Origin: Streptomyces sp. NBC_00335 | GTDB taxonomy: Bacteria > Actinomycetota > Actinomycetes > Streptomycetales > Streptomycetaceae | Assembly: GCF_036127095.1 (NCBI RefSeq) | Contig: NZ_CP108006.1 | Location: 434,001-498,000 of the forward strand | DNA length: 64,000 nucleotides | Direction: 5' to 3' | Part shown: in pieces, positions 27,287 to 35,020 of the stretch | Position numbering within the stretch: position 1 is the first letter of the stretch | Layout of the letters: every line of letters begins with the position of its first letter | Translations under genes and position numbers: made by a program | Notes under the pieces: generated by a model | Database searches by the model: none | What the model saw: only the letters and a program-made list of their open reading frames with translations | Told to the model about the DNA's origin: nothing

Positions 27287-28540
27287 TCAGCCGAGCTCGG
27301 GCGGCGGTCCGGCTGCCGTCACCGCGGCCAGCCGGGCCCCGGTTCCGGTCAGCCGGATCCGCAGTTCCCGCACGGTGAGGGGCTCCACACGGTGGACGCG
27401 GCGGACCCCCACCGTGTGGCCCGAGGCGATCGGCCGGCCGTCCGCCCAGACCTCGTGGCCGTCCACCCGCTGGCCCCGGGTGAGGTCCTCGCGCAGTTCC
27501 ACGTGGTCGATGCGGACGGGCCTGCCGAAGTCCGCGAGGATGCCGTCCCCCTCGGCCGTGAGGACGGCCGAGTGCGGAGCGCCGAGGCGCCGCTCCAACT
27601 CTCCGGTGAACTCCAGGAGTCGCGCCCGGTCGGCGTCGTCGATCAGTCCGCGCCGGTCGGGCGGGACGCCCAGGAGCAGGCCGGCGCCGAGTCCCACCGA
27701 GGAGTACCAGATCTCCAGCAGGTCCTCGCGGCTCTTGAGGGTGTCGTGGTTCCCGGGTTGCCAGAACCAGTCGGCGCGGAGCGGGACATCGCATTCGGGC
27801 GGCAGGTAGGCGGCCGATTCGAGCTCGGCCTGCCGCTCGTCGTACAGGCTGATGCCCGTGGAGTGCGTGACGTAGCGGCAGGGATCCGCGGCGAGCCCCT
27901 CCTCGTTCCCGACCCAGCGGATCGTGGGGCGGCCCATGTTGAAGACCATGGCGTCCGGCTGGTGCCGGTCGATCACCGCCATGACCGCGTCCCAGTCGTA
28001 CGTGCGCCCCTCGGAGCCCGCGCCGTCGAACCACAGCTCGCACAACGGGCCGTAGCGGGTGCAGAGTTCGGTGAGCTGGCGGAGGTAGAAGGAGTCGTAC
28101 GCGGCGGGCTCCTCGTAGCAGTCCGCGTTGCGGTCCCAGGGGGAGAGGTACAGCCCGAGGCCGAGGCCCGCCTCCCCGCAGGCCTCGGCCAGTTCGGCGA
28201 CCACGTCGCCCGCTCCGTTCTTCCAGGGTGAGGAGGCCACGGAGTAGGCGGTGGTTTCGGTCGGCCAGAGGCAGAAGCCGTCGTGGTGCTTGGCGGTCAG
28301 CACGACGTACTTCGCTCCGGCCTCGGCGGCGGTGCGCACCCACTGGCGCGCGTCGAGCCGCGCGGGGCGGAAAGAGGCCGGGTCCAGGGTGCCGTCGCTC
28401 CACTCGACGCCGTTGAAGGTGTTGATGCCGAAGTGCAGGAAGATCCCGAATCCGGCTTCCTGCCAGGCGAGTTGCCCTGGAGTGGGCAGGAGGGGGCTCT
28501 CGGCCGGACCGGCGGGTTGTGAGGGGGGACCGAGCGTCAT
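27287..28540 (-). CDS. Alpha-L-fucosidase (GH29)
   Basis: Predicted 417-aa glycoside hydrolase family 29 enzyme, cleaving alpha-L-fucosyl residues. It has WQEAGFGIFLHFGINTF, YVVLTAKHHDGFCLWPT and the nucleophile region CELWFDGAGS. The C-terminal beta-sandwich is short. No signal peptide is seen, so it acts inside the cell on imported fucosides. The ATG at 28540 has GGAAG at good spacing; a GTG at 28570 lacks one. It is the last gene of the ABC-transporter operon and lies directly after the dehydrogenase stop. Confidence 0.88.
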   Translation of the reverse strand: MTLGPPSQPAGPAESPLLPTPGQLAWQEAGFGIFLHFGINTFNGVEWSDGTLDPASFRPARLDARQWVRTAAEAGAKYVVLTAKHHDGFCLWPTETTAYSVASSPWKNGAGDVVAELAEACGEAGLGLGLYLSPWDRNADCYEEPAAYDSFYLRQLTELCTRYGPLCELWFDGAGSEGRTYDWDAVMAVIDRHQPDAMVFNMGRPTIRWVGNEEGLAADPCRYVTHSTGISLYDERQAELESAAYLPPECDVPLRADWFWQPGNHDTLKSREDLLEIWYSSVGLGAGLLLGVPPDRRGLIDDADRARLLEFTGELERRLGAPHSAVLTAEGDGILADFGRPVRIDHVELREDLTRGQRVDGHEVWADGRPIASGHTVGVRRVHRVEPLTVRELRIRLTGTGARLAAVTAAGPPPELG

Positions 28541-28570
28541 GGGGGGGCTTCCGGGGTCGTCGGCGGGCAC

Positions 28571-29620
28571 TCAGGCCGAGTGGGCCAGGCTCGCCGGGTG
28601 GACTGCGTGGGCGAAGGGGAGTCCTCGGGCGTACCGCTCCAACTCCTCGGCCGCACAGGCCGCGAGACGTCCGAGTTCGTTGCCGAGGGATCCGGCGATG
28701 TGCGGGGTGAGCAGCACGTTCGGCAGGTCGTAGAGGGGCGATCCGGCCGGCAGTACGTCGGGGTGGGTGACGTCGAGGACGGCGTGCAGCCGGCCCGAGA
28801 CCAGTTCCGCGGTGAGCGCCTCGGTGTCGACGAGCGTTCCTCGTGCGGTGTTGACGAGGGTCGCGCCGTCGCGCATGAGGGCGAGGCGGCGGGCGTCGAC
28901 CAGGTGGCGGGTCTCGGGCGTCTGCGGCGCGTGCACGCTCACCACGTCGCTGCGGCCCATCAGTTCGTCCAGGTCGACGGGCTCGACCCCCAGGGCCCTC
29001 GCTTCGTCCCCGCCGAGGTACGGGTCGTGGACCAGCACGCGGGCGTCGTAGGAGCGCAGCAGTTCGATGACCCGGCGGCCGATGCGAGAGGCGCCGATGA
29101 TGCCGACGGTCCTGCCGTAGTTGCCGATTCCGGGGTACAGCGTGAGCGGGTTGAGCTGGGTGCGGGACTCCCGGTAGGCCCGGGCGGTGGTCAGGACGCG
29201 CTTGTTGGCGAAGACGATCGCGGCGACCGTGAACTCGGCGACGGGCTGGGCGTTGGCCTCGGCCGCGCTGGTGACGGACAGCCCGCGCCGCCAGGCCGCT
29301 TCCGTCATCAGGCCCTTGACGGTTCCGGCGGTGTGCACCACCGCGCGCAGGGACGGGAGGAGGTCGAGGGCCTGCTCGGTGAGGGGCGGGCAGCCCCAGC
29401 CGGTGAGCAGGACCTCGGTTTCGCGCAGCCGCGCGGGGTCGGCCGCGGCGAAGTCGGTGACCAGGAGGTCGGGATCCAGCAGCGCGGTGGCGCCGAGCCG
29501 GGCCAGGGCCTGCTGGTCGAGCAGGGCCGTCTTCGTCTCCGGGCTCATGGCGAGGAGGGTGCGGGGCTTGCGGGGCCCGGTGGGCTCGCGGGTCGGGTCG
29601 CAGAGGTCGGGGTTCGTCAC
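28571..29620 (-). CDS. D-isomer-specific 2-hydroxyacid dehydrogenase
   Basis: Predicted 349-aa NAD(P)-dependent dehydrogenase. The Rossmann motif is RTVGIIGASRIGRRVIELLRS (glycine motif GASRIG), the catalytic region has VNTARGTLVDTEAL, and HIAGS holds the His. N-terminal catalytic domain residues LLTGWGCPPLTEQALDLLPS fit the family. ATGA overlap with the permease upstream. It may oxidise or reduce an acid derived from the sugar; substrate not deducible. Confidence 0.85.
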   Translation of the reverse strand: MTNPDLCDPTREPTGPRKPRTLLAMSPETKTALLDQQALARLGATALLDPDLLVTDFAAADPARLRETEVLLTGWGCPPLTEQALDLLPSLRAVVHTAGTVKGLMTEAAWRRGLSVTSAAEANAQPVAEFTVAAIVFANKRVLTTARAYRESRTQLNPLTLYPGIGNYGRTVGIIGASRIGRRVIELLRSYDARVLVHDPYLGGDEARALGVEPVDLDELMGRSDVVSVHAPQTPETRHLVDARRLALMRDGATLVNTARGTLVDTEALTAELVSGRLHAVLDVTHPDVLPAGSPLYDLPNVLLTPHIAGSLGNELGRLAACAAEELERYARGLPFAHAVHPASLAHSA

Positions 29621-30576
29621 TTGACCGCTCCCGCCGAGAGGCCGGAGCGCCAGAACCGCTGCAGGCCGACGAAGGCGAGGGCGAGCGGGACGACGGCCAC
29701 CAGGGATCCGGTGATCACCAGGGAGTAGAACTCCGGGTACTGGAGCACCATTTGGTTCCAGCTGTAGATGCCGAGCACCGCCGGGTACAGGTGCTGGTCG
29801 TTGAGCATGACCAGCGGGCCGAAGAAGTTGTTCCAGCTCGCGGTGAAGGAGAAGAGGAAGAGGGTCATGAAGCCGGGCAGGAGCATCGGCAGCGAGATCG
29901 ACCGGAAGACGCGCAACTCGCTCGCTCCGTCGATGCGGGCGGCCTCCAGGACCTCACCGGGTACGTAGCCCTCGGAGAAGACCCGGGCCAGGTACACGCC
30001 GAAGGGGTTCACGAGCGCCGGGATGAGGACCGACCAGTAGGTGTTGACGATCCCGACCTCGGAGGCGAGCAGGTACTGAGGGAGCGTGATGACGATCGTC
30101 GGAACCAGGGTGCCGGTCAGGACGAGGCCGAAGAGCGCGCCCTTGCCGCGGAACTCGTACTTGTCGAAGCAGTATCCGGCGGCGAGGCTGATCAGCGAGG
30201 AGGCCAGTGATCCGACGACGGAGTAGAGGAGGCTGTTGAGCAGCCAGCGGCCGAAGATGCCGTCGCCGTAGCCGAAGACGGCCCGGAGGTTGTCGAAGAA
30301 GCGGAACTCGCCGAAGGCGAAGCCGGCCGTCCCGAACAGGTCGGCGTGGCTCTTGGTGGCGGCGATCAGCAGCCAGGTCAGCGGCATCAGGGTGTAGAGG
30401 ACCGCCACCAGGAGCACGGCGTTGACCACGGCCTTGGAGGCCATCGCGCCGCTCCGGCGCCTCTTGCCGGCCGGCTTCCGTTCGGCCTGCCGGGCGGTCG
30501 GTGCCCCGGCCGCGGGCGCCGGGGCGCCGGCGGGAGCGTCCTCGGGCGGGGCCGAGGGGGCGGTCTGGGTGCTCAT
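29617..30576 (-). CDS. Carbohydrate ABC transporter permease (MalG type)
   Basis: Predicted 319-aa inner-membrane permease with six transmembrane segments and the EAA loop EAARIDGASELRVFRSISLP. A Pro/Ala-rich N-terminal tail of about 45 residues precedes the first helix. ATGA overlaps on both sides show tight coupling. No ATP-binding subunit is in the operon, so it presumably uses the shared MsiK-type ATPase (known for Streptomyces sugar importers; inference here). Confidence 0.9.
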   Translation of the reverse strand: MSTQTAPSAPPEDAPAGAPAPAAGAPTARQAERKPAGKRRRSGAMASKAVVNAVLLVAVLYTLMPLTWLLIAATKSHADLFGTAGFAFGEFRFFDNLRAVFGYGDGIFGRWLLNSLLYSVVGSLASSLISLAAGYCFDKYEFRGKGALFGLVLTGTLVPTIVITLPQYLLASEVGIVNTYWSVLIPALVNPFGVYLARVFSEGYVPGEVLEAARIDGASELRVFRSISLPMLLPGFMTLFLFSFTASWNNFFGPLVMLNDQHLYPAVLGIYSWNQMVLQYPEFYSLVITGSLVAVVPLALAFVGLQRFWRSGLSAGAVK

Positions 30577-31502
30577 GCCGAGTCACCTCGCTTTCCGATC
30601 CGGGTGACGACGTAGGAGAGGGTGCCGGCGACGAGGGCCACGATGAGCGTGGCGGAGGACGCGAGGCCGTAGTCGTGCCGCTCGAAGGCCGCCTTGTGGA
30701 TGAACATCATCGGGGACCAGTCCGAGCCCATCGAGCCGGCCCGCTTCGAGAGGAGCATCGGCTCGCCGAAGATCTGGACCACTCCGACACAGGTGAACAG
30801 GAGGGTGAGGAAGACGGCGGAGCGGATCATCGGCAGTTTGATCTGCAGGGCGATGCGAAGCTGCCCGGCGCCGTCCATGACGCCCGCCTCGATGACCTCG
30901 CGGGGCACGGCCTGCAGGGCGGCGAAGAAGATGATCATGTTGTAGCCGATCCACTGCCAGGCCGCGACGTTCACCAGCGAGGGCAGGACGCTGCCGGGGG
31001 CGAAGAAGTCCCAGTGGCCGCCCGCCGCTTCGATCCAGTCCAGGACCGGGCTCAGGCCGGGGGTGTAGAGGTAGGTCCAGATGATCGCGGCGATCAGTCC
31101 GGGGACCGCGTGCGGCATGAAGACGGCGAACTGGACGAGGCGCTTGGCCTTGGCCGCGGCCGAGTCGACGAGCAGGGCCAGGGCGAGTGCCGCGCCGATC
31201 ATCACGGGGATGTAGACGGCGCAGTACGCGGCCACGTGCAGGAACGAGGAGGTGAAGCCCTGGTCGCCGAGTGCCTTGGTGTAGTTCCCGAGCCCGCTGA
31301 AGACCCGTTCGGTGCCGCCGAATCCGAGACCGGAGGAGCGTTCGGTGAAGAAGCTCATCCAGAGCGCGTAGGCGACGGGCAGGATCAGGACCGCGGTGAA
31401 GAGCAGGAAGAACGGGCCGAGGAAGACGAGCACCGCCCTGCCCTGGCCCGGCCGGCCCACGGGCGCGGTGCCGCGCGCTGTACGAGTGAGTGGTGCTGCC
31501 AC
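30573..31502 (-). CDS. Carbohydrate ABC transporter permease (MalF type)
   Basis: Predicted 309-aa permease with six transmembrane segments and an EAA-like loop (IEAGVMDGAGQLRIALQIKLP). It overlaps the MalG-type gene by ATGA. The C-terminus ends VVTRIGKRGDSA, normal length for the family. Confidence 0.9.
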   Translation of the reverse strand: MAAPLTRTARGTAPVGRPGQGRAVLVFLGPFFLLFTAVLILPVAYALWMSFFTERSSGLGFGGTERVFSGLGNYTKALGDQGFTSSFLHVAAYCAVYIPVMIGAALALALLVDSAAAKAKRLVQFAVFMPHAVPGLIAAIIWTYLYTPGLSPVLDWIEAAGGHWDFFAPGSVLPSLVNVAAWQWIGYNMIIFFAALQAVPREVIEAGVMDGAGQLRIALQIKLPMIRSAVFLTLLFTCVGVVQIFGEPMLLSKRAGSMGSDWSPMMFIHKAAFERHDYGLASSATLIVALVAGTLSYVVTRIGKRGDSA

Positions 31503-31566
31503 CGGATCTCCTTGGTGGGTGCGCTACGGAGGTACGGACGAGGGGACTTCGCAAGGGGCGGGGCGG

Positions 31567-31600
31567 CGGGGCCCGGATGCCGGGAGGGCTTCGGGCCCCG
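31567..31600 (-). promoter_or_regulatory. Intergenic hairpin between binding protein and permease genes
   Basis: CGGGGCCCG (31567-31575) pairs with CGGGCCCCG (31592-31600), a perfect 9-bp stem in the 106-bp gap. Such hairpins often let the binding protein mRNA outnumber the permease mRNA; this role is inferred. Confidence 0.45.
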
Positions 31601-31608
31601 CGCGGCGC

Positions 31609-32916
31609 CTACTTCGCGAGGTTGAGCCCTCGGCCCTTGATGGCCTCCTCGGCGGCCTTCTGGCCGGCCGCGAGTCCGTCGGCCAGGGTGCCCTTGTTTC
31701 CGGCGTCCTGGATGGCGGTGTTGGTGGCCGTCTGCACCGGGCCCCAGACCCAGCCCGGGACGATGGTGTCGACCTGCGCGCCGGAGATCTCGTAGACCTT
31801 GTCTCCGCCGAAGAAGCCCTTGTCGTCGAAGGCCGCGGCGGCGATCGCACGGAGCTCGGGGCTGGCGGGCAGGCTGCTGCTCGGCGCCTTCAGGCTGCTG
31901 AGGCGGGCCTTGACGCCTTCGGGGCTGGTCGCCGCCCAAGTGGCGAACTCGGCCGCCTCCTTGACGTGCTTGCTGCCCTTGGTGACGGCGTAGCTGGTGC
32001 CGCCGAACATGCCGGTGGCCGGGGTGCCCCAGTGCGGCAGCGGGGCGACGCCCCACTTGCCCGAGTCCTTGGCCAGGGTCGTCATCGTGCCGCCCGCGCT
32101 CCACGAGGCGCCGATGAAGCTGGCCATGACCCCGTCGGCCTTGGCCTTCGCGAACTCCGGGCCGTTGATCTTCAGGTTCATCACCAGGTCGTCCTTGACC
32201 AGGCCCTGCCAGTACGAGGCCACCTTCTGCGAGGAGGCGTCGTTGATGTTGACCTTCCAGCCGTCGCCCTCGGTGCCGTACCACTTGGCACCGGCCTGCC
32301 AGGAGAGCGCGGCCAGCAGCGGAGCGTCGTCGTTGCCCCAGCCGCCTATGCGCACGTTCTTGTCGGCGGCCTTGATCTTCTCGGCGGCGGTCTTGTACTC
32401 GTCCCAGGTCTTGGGGACTTCGACGCCCGCGGCCTTGAAGAGGTCCTTGCGGTAGTAGAGGAGGTTGGGCGTGGCGTCGTACGGCACCGCCCAGGTCTTG
32501 CCGCCGAGGGTCACCCGGTCCTGGACGCCCTGCGGGAACTTCGCCTTCACGGTGGCGCCGGCCGGGCCGGTGATGTCGGCCAGGTATCCCTGGCTGACGA
32601 ACTCCGGGAGGGTCGGGTACTCGATGCCCGCGACGTCGGGAGCGTTCCCGGCCTTGATCGCGTTGCTGATCTTGGCGTACCCGTCCGGTCCGCCGGTGAT
32701 GGCCGAGAAGGTGACCTTGATGTTCGGGTGGGACGCGTTGAAGGCGTCCACCACCTGCTGGGCACCGCCGGCCCAGCCCCAATAGGTCAGGTTGACCGGC
32801 TCTTTGGGGGCGTCGGCCTTCGGTGCGGCGCCCTCGCTCCCACCGCAGGCGGTGGCGAACAGGGCCAGCGAGAGCGTGGCGAGGGCGGCGCGGGAGGTAC
32901 GGGAAGTGAGCTTCAC
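31609..32916 (-). CDS. Extracellular sugar-binding lipoprotein of ABC transporter
   Basis: Predicted 435-aa family 1 solute-binding protein. The signal peptide ends at lipobox ATAC with Cys at residue 24. The fold shows NLTYWGWAGGAQQVVDAFNA, NAPDVAGIEYPTLPEFV and LLYYRKDLFKAAGVEVPKTW, all characteristic. The GTG at 32916 has AGGAG seven bases upstream. First gene of the operon with two permeases, a dehydrogenase and a fucosidase, so the ligand is probably a fucose-containing oligosaccharide (inferred from GH29). Confidence 0.9.
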   Translation of the reverse strand: MKLTSRTSRAALATLSLALFATACGGSEGAAPKADAPKEPVNLTYWGWAGGAQQVVDAFNASHPNIKVTFSAITGGPDGYAKISNAIKAGNAPDVAGIEYPTLPEFVSQGYLADITGPAGATVKAKFPQGVQDRVTLGGKTWAVPYDATPNLLYYRKDLFKAAGVEVPKTWDEYKTAAEKIKAADKNVRIGGWGNDDAPLLAALSWQAGAKWYGTEGDGWKVNINDASSQKVASYWQGLVKDDLVMNLKINGPEFAKAKADGVMASFIGASWSAGGTMTTLAKDSGKWGVAPLPHWGTPATGMFGGTSYAVTKGSKHVKEAAEFATWAATSPEGVKARLSSLKAPSSSLPASPELRAIAAAAFDDKGFFGGDKVYEISGAQVDTIVPGWVWGPVQTATNTAIQDAGNKGTLADGLAAGQKAAEEAIKGRGLNLAK

Positions 32917-32994
32917 TGCTCTGCTCCTCAGATGCGAGCCGGCGATGCGGCGAGGTGATGCACATCATTCGGCCAGAGGAGAAGGGAGTCAATA

Positions 32995-33020
32995 GAAAAA
33001 GAAAGCTTGAGAAAGAAAAG
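32995..33020. promoter_or_regulatory. AG-rich operator-like site before the binding-protein operon
   Basis: The string GAAAGCTTGAGAAAG lies within a striking A/G-rich stretch (32992-33020) about 85 bases upstream of the binding-protein gene. It shares the half-site GAAAGCTT with the palindrome before the regulator gene at 34236-34249, which suggests one regulator binds both. Confidence 0.4.
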
Positions 33021-33031
33021 CCAAGTAACGG

Positions 33032-34165
33032 TTAGGCCTCGCTGGAGGCACGCACCCTCAGCTCGGGGAGGATGGCGATCCGCCGTCTGGGCCGGCCCGG
33101 CTCGCGCAGCCGTCGTACGAGCAACTCGACTCCCGTGACCCCGACTTCGTGCTTCGAGGGCGCCACCGCGCTCAGCGGCAGGTCCGCCAGGGAGGCCACC
33201 TCGTCGTCGTACGAGACCAGCGCGACATCGCCCGGCACGGCCAGCGAGGCACCGCGCAGCCGCTGCATCAGCACCATGGCCTCGTGGTCGGGATGGACCA
33301 GGGCGGCGTCTACGCGACCCTCGCGCACCCCCTCCACGAAGGCGGCCATCACCTCTTCGTAGACGGCGTCACCCGCCCCGAACTCCGCGAGGTCGAGGAA
33401 GAGCGCGTGCTCGGCGACCTCGGGACCGGCCTCTTCCATGGCCGCGTAGTAGCCCTTCTTGATCCAGGGTGCGGTGGGGGTCCCGCCGCGCATCACCAGG
33501 GCGATCCTGCGGCGCCCCGTGTCCAGGAGGTGGCACACCGCCAGCCTGGCTCCGTACCCGTGGTCCGTGCCGACGTGCTCGGCGGCGGAGGCCTGCTGTT
33601 CGGGGCGGCGCTCGATGAGCACGACCGGCACGCCCAGCTCCTCGTACCACTGGCCGCCCGGCTTGCCGTCGCCGGCGGAGGGCGCAAGCAGCAGCCCGTC
33701 GACGCCGTCCGCGACCATGCGCGCGGCCTGCGCCTTCTCGGTCTCCACGTCGTACGTGGACACGGCGAGGGTCAGCCGGACCCCCAGGGCGTCCGCCGCC
33801 TCCCGGGCCCCCTTGATCACCTCGGGGTAGTAATAGGCGGAGGACGGCACGATCAGCCCGAGGACCAGCGGCCGGCCGGAAGCGCTGCCCGCTCCGGGCC
33901 CGGCCCCGGCTCCGGGAGCGGCCGAGGCCGAGGTCGCGCGGGCCGCCGGCGGGGCGGCGGTCACGGGGGCGGTCTCCGCCCAGTCCTCGGGCAGCATCGC
34001 GCCGCCGTGCACCCGGGCCAGCAGACCGCGCTCCGCGAGGACTTCGACGTCCTTGCGGACCGTCACCACGGACACGCCGAGCTCGGCCGCGAAGTCCGTG
34101 ACGCGCATGGATCCCGCTTCGCGGACCCGTCGCAGGATCGCCTGCTGTCGTTCCTCTGCGTGCAC
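33032..34165 (-). CDS. DeoR-type HTH / LacI-type sensor hybrid regulator
   Basis: Predicted 377-aa transcription factor. The N-terminal winged HTH is DeoR-like (RQQAILRRVREAGSMRVTDF, AAELGVSVVTVRKDVEVLAERG). After an Ala/Pro/Gly linker, residues about 105-377 form a periplasmic-binding-protein-like sugar sensor (LVLGLIVPSSAYYYPEVIKG, ADGVDGLLLAP, DTGRRRIALVM, PGDVALVSYDDE). The GTG at 34165 has GGGGAG seven bases upstream. It lies upstream of the fucoside operon in the same direction and is the obvious local regulator. Confidence 0.85.
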   Translation of the reverse strand: MHAEERQQAILRRVREAGSMRVTDFAAELGVSVVTVRKDVEVLAERGLLARVHGGAMLPEDWAETAPVTAAPPAARATSASAAPGAGAGPGAGSASGRPLVLGLIVPSSAYYYPEVIKGAREAADALGVRLTLAVSTYDVETEKAQAARMVADGVDGLLLAPSAGDGKPGGQWYEELGVPVVLIERRPEQQASAAEHVGTDHGYGARLAVCHLLDTGRRRIALVMRGGTPTAPWIKKGYYAAMEEAGPEVAEHALFLDLAEFGAGDAVYEEVMAAFVEGVREGRVDAALVHPDHEAMVLMQRLRGASLAVPGDVALVSYDDEVASLADLPLSAVAPSKHEVGVTGVELLVRRLREPGRPRRRIAILPELRVRASSEA

Positions 34166-34235
34166 GGTGGAGCTCCCCTCGACTGCGTCCCTGGTCGAGG
34201 TCAGCGTAGCGCGCGAAAGCCGAAACTTACGTTTC

Positions 34236-34249
34236 CTTTCGAACGAAAG
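34236..34249. promoter_or_regulatory. CTTTCGAACGAAAG palindrome, probable autoregulatory operator
   Basis: A perfect 14-bp palindrome about 70 bases upstream of the regulator's GTG start. The right half continues as GAAAGCTT, also present before the binding-protein gene. Similar CTTTCG-containing palindromes bind sugar regulators of this type. Confidence 0.55.
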
Positions 34250-34287
34250 CTTTGCATGGAGAGCGTGGCTGAAAGCCGTCCGTCGAG

Positions 34288-35013
34288 CTACTCGGCGTCG
34301 GTTCCACCGCAGTCGGGGTGGCCCCAGCGCGAACCGAGCTTGCTGATCTTCTCCCCCGCCGCGTACTGCTTCCCGCAGGGGCAGGTGCCGGGGAACTTGG
34401 CCTTGATGGTCACCCCGGCCCGGCCGGCGGTCGCGCTCTTGGCGGCCGTCGCGCTCTTCGCCGACCCGGCTCCGGCCGGACGGCGAGCGGAGGTGCTGCG
34501 GGCCGGAGTGCTGCGGGCCGGCGCCGGGACGGGCATGGAGGCATGGCCCAGCGCGGTGCCGGCCGGCTCCTGGCTGACGGCCGCGTCGCTGGCAGCCTGG
34601 TCGGCGATCGCGTTGAGGTGGTCGCCGTCCTCGCGGTGCGCGGGGACGTAGCGGAACTCCACGTCCCGGTCGGTCAGCAGGGCGTCGATGCTTTCGACGA
34701 GCTCGCGGTTGGCCACCGGCTTGCCCGCGGCCGTCTTCCAGCCGTTGCGCTTCCAGGCCGGGAGCCACTGGGTCACGGCCTTCATGGCGTACTGGGAGTC
34801 CATCCGCACCTGCACGGCCGTGCCGGGGGCCACGGCCTCCAGCAGCCTCTGCAGAGCGGTCAGTTCACCGACGTTGTTGGTGGCCCGGCCCAGCGGACCG
34901 GCTTCCCAGCGCTCGGGGTGCCCGTGGACGTCGGCGATGACCCAGGCCCATGCGGCCGGCCCGGGATTTCCCTTGGCCGCCCCGTCGCAGGCGGCGATGA
35001 TGCGATCAGACAT
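34288..35013 (-). CDS. rnhA: Ribonuclease HI with C-terminal zinc-finger-like tail
   Basis: Predicted 241-aa enzyme that cuts RNA in RNA-DNA hybrids. The RNase H fold has the catalytic residues: IIAACDGAAKGNPGP (Asp), ATNNVGELTAL (Glu), VRMDSQYAMKAV (Asp) and a C-terminal Asp in DHLNAIADQAA. Residues about 155-200 are an Ala/Ser/Pro linker. The tail KFPGTCPCGKQYAAGEKISK then HPDCGG looks like a small Cys/His metal site. The ATG at 35013 opens the fold directly; longer frames were rejected. Confidence 0.88.
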   Translation of the reverse strand: MSDRIIAACDGAAKGNPGPAAWAWVIADVHGHPERWEAGPLGRATNNVGELTALQRLLEAVAPGTAVQVRMDSQYAMKAVTQWLPAWKRNGWKTAAGKPVANRELVESIDALLTDRDVEFRYVPAHREDGDHLNAIADQAASDAAVSQEPAGTALGHASMPVPAPARSTPARSTSARRPAGAGSAKSATAAKSATAGRAGVTIKAKFPGTCPCGKQYAAGEKISKLGSRWGHPDCGGTDAE

Positions 35014-35020
35014 CCCCCGA

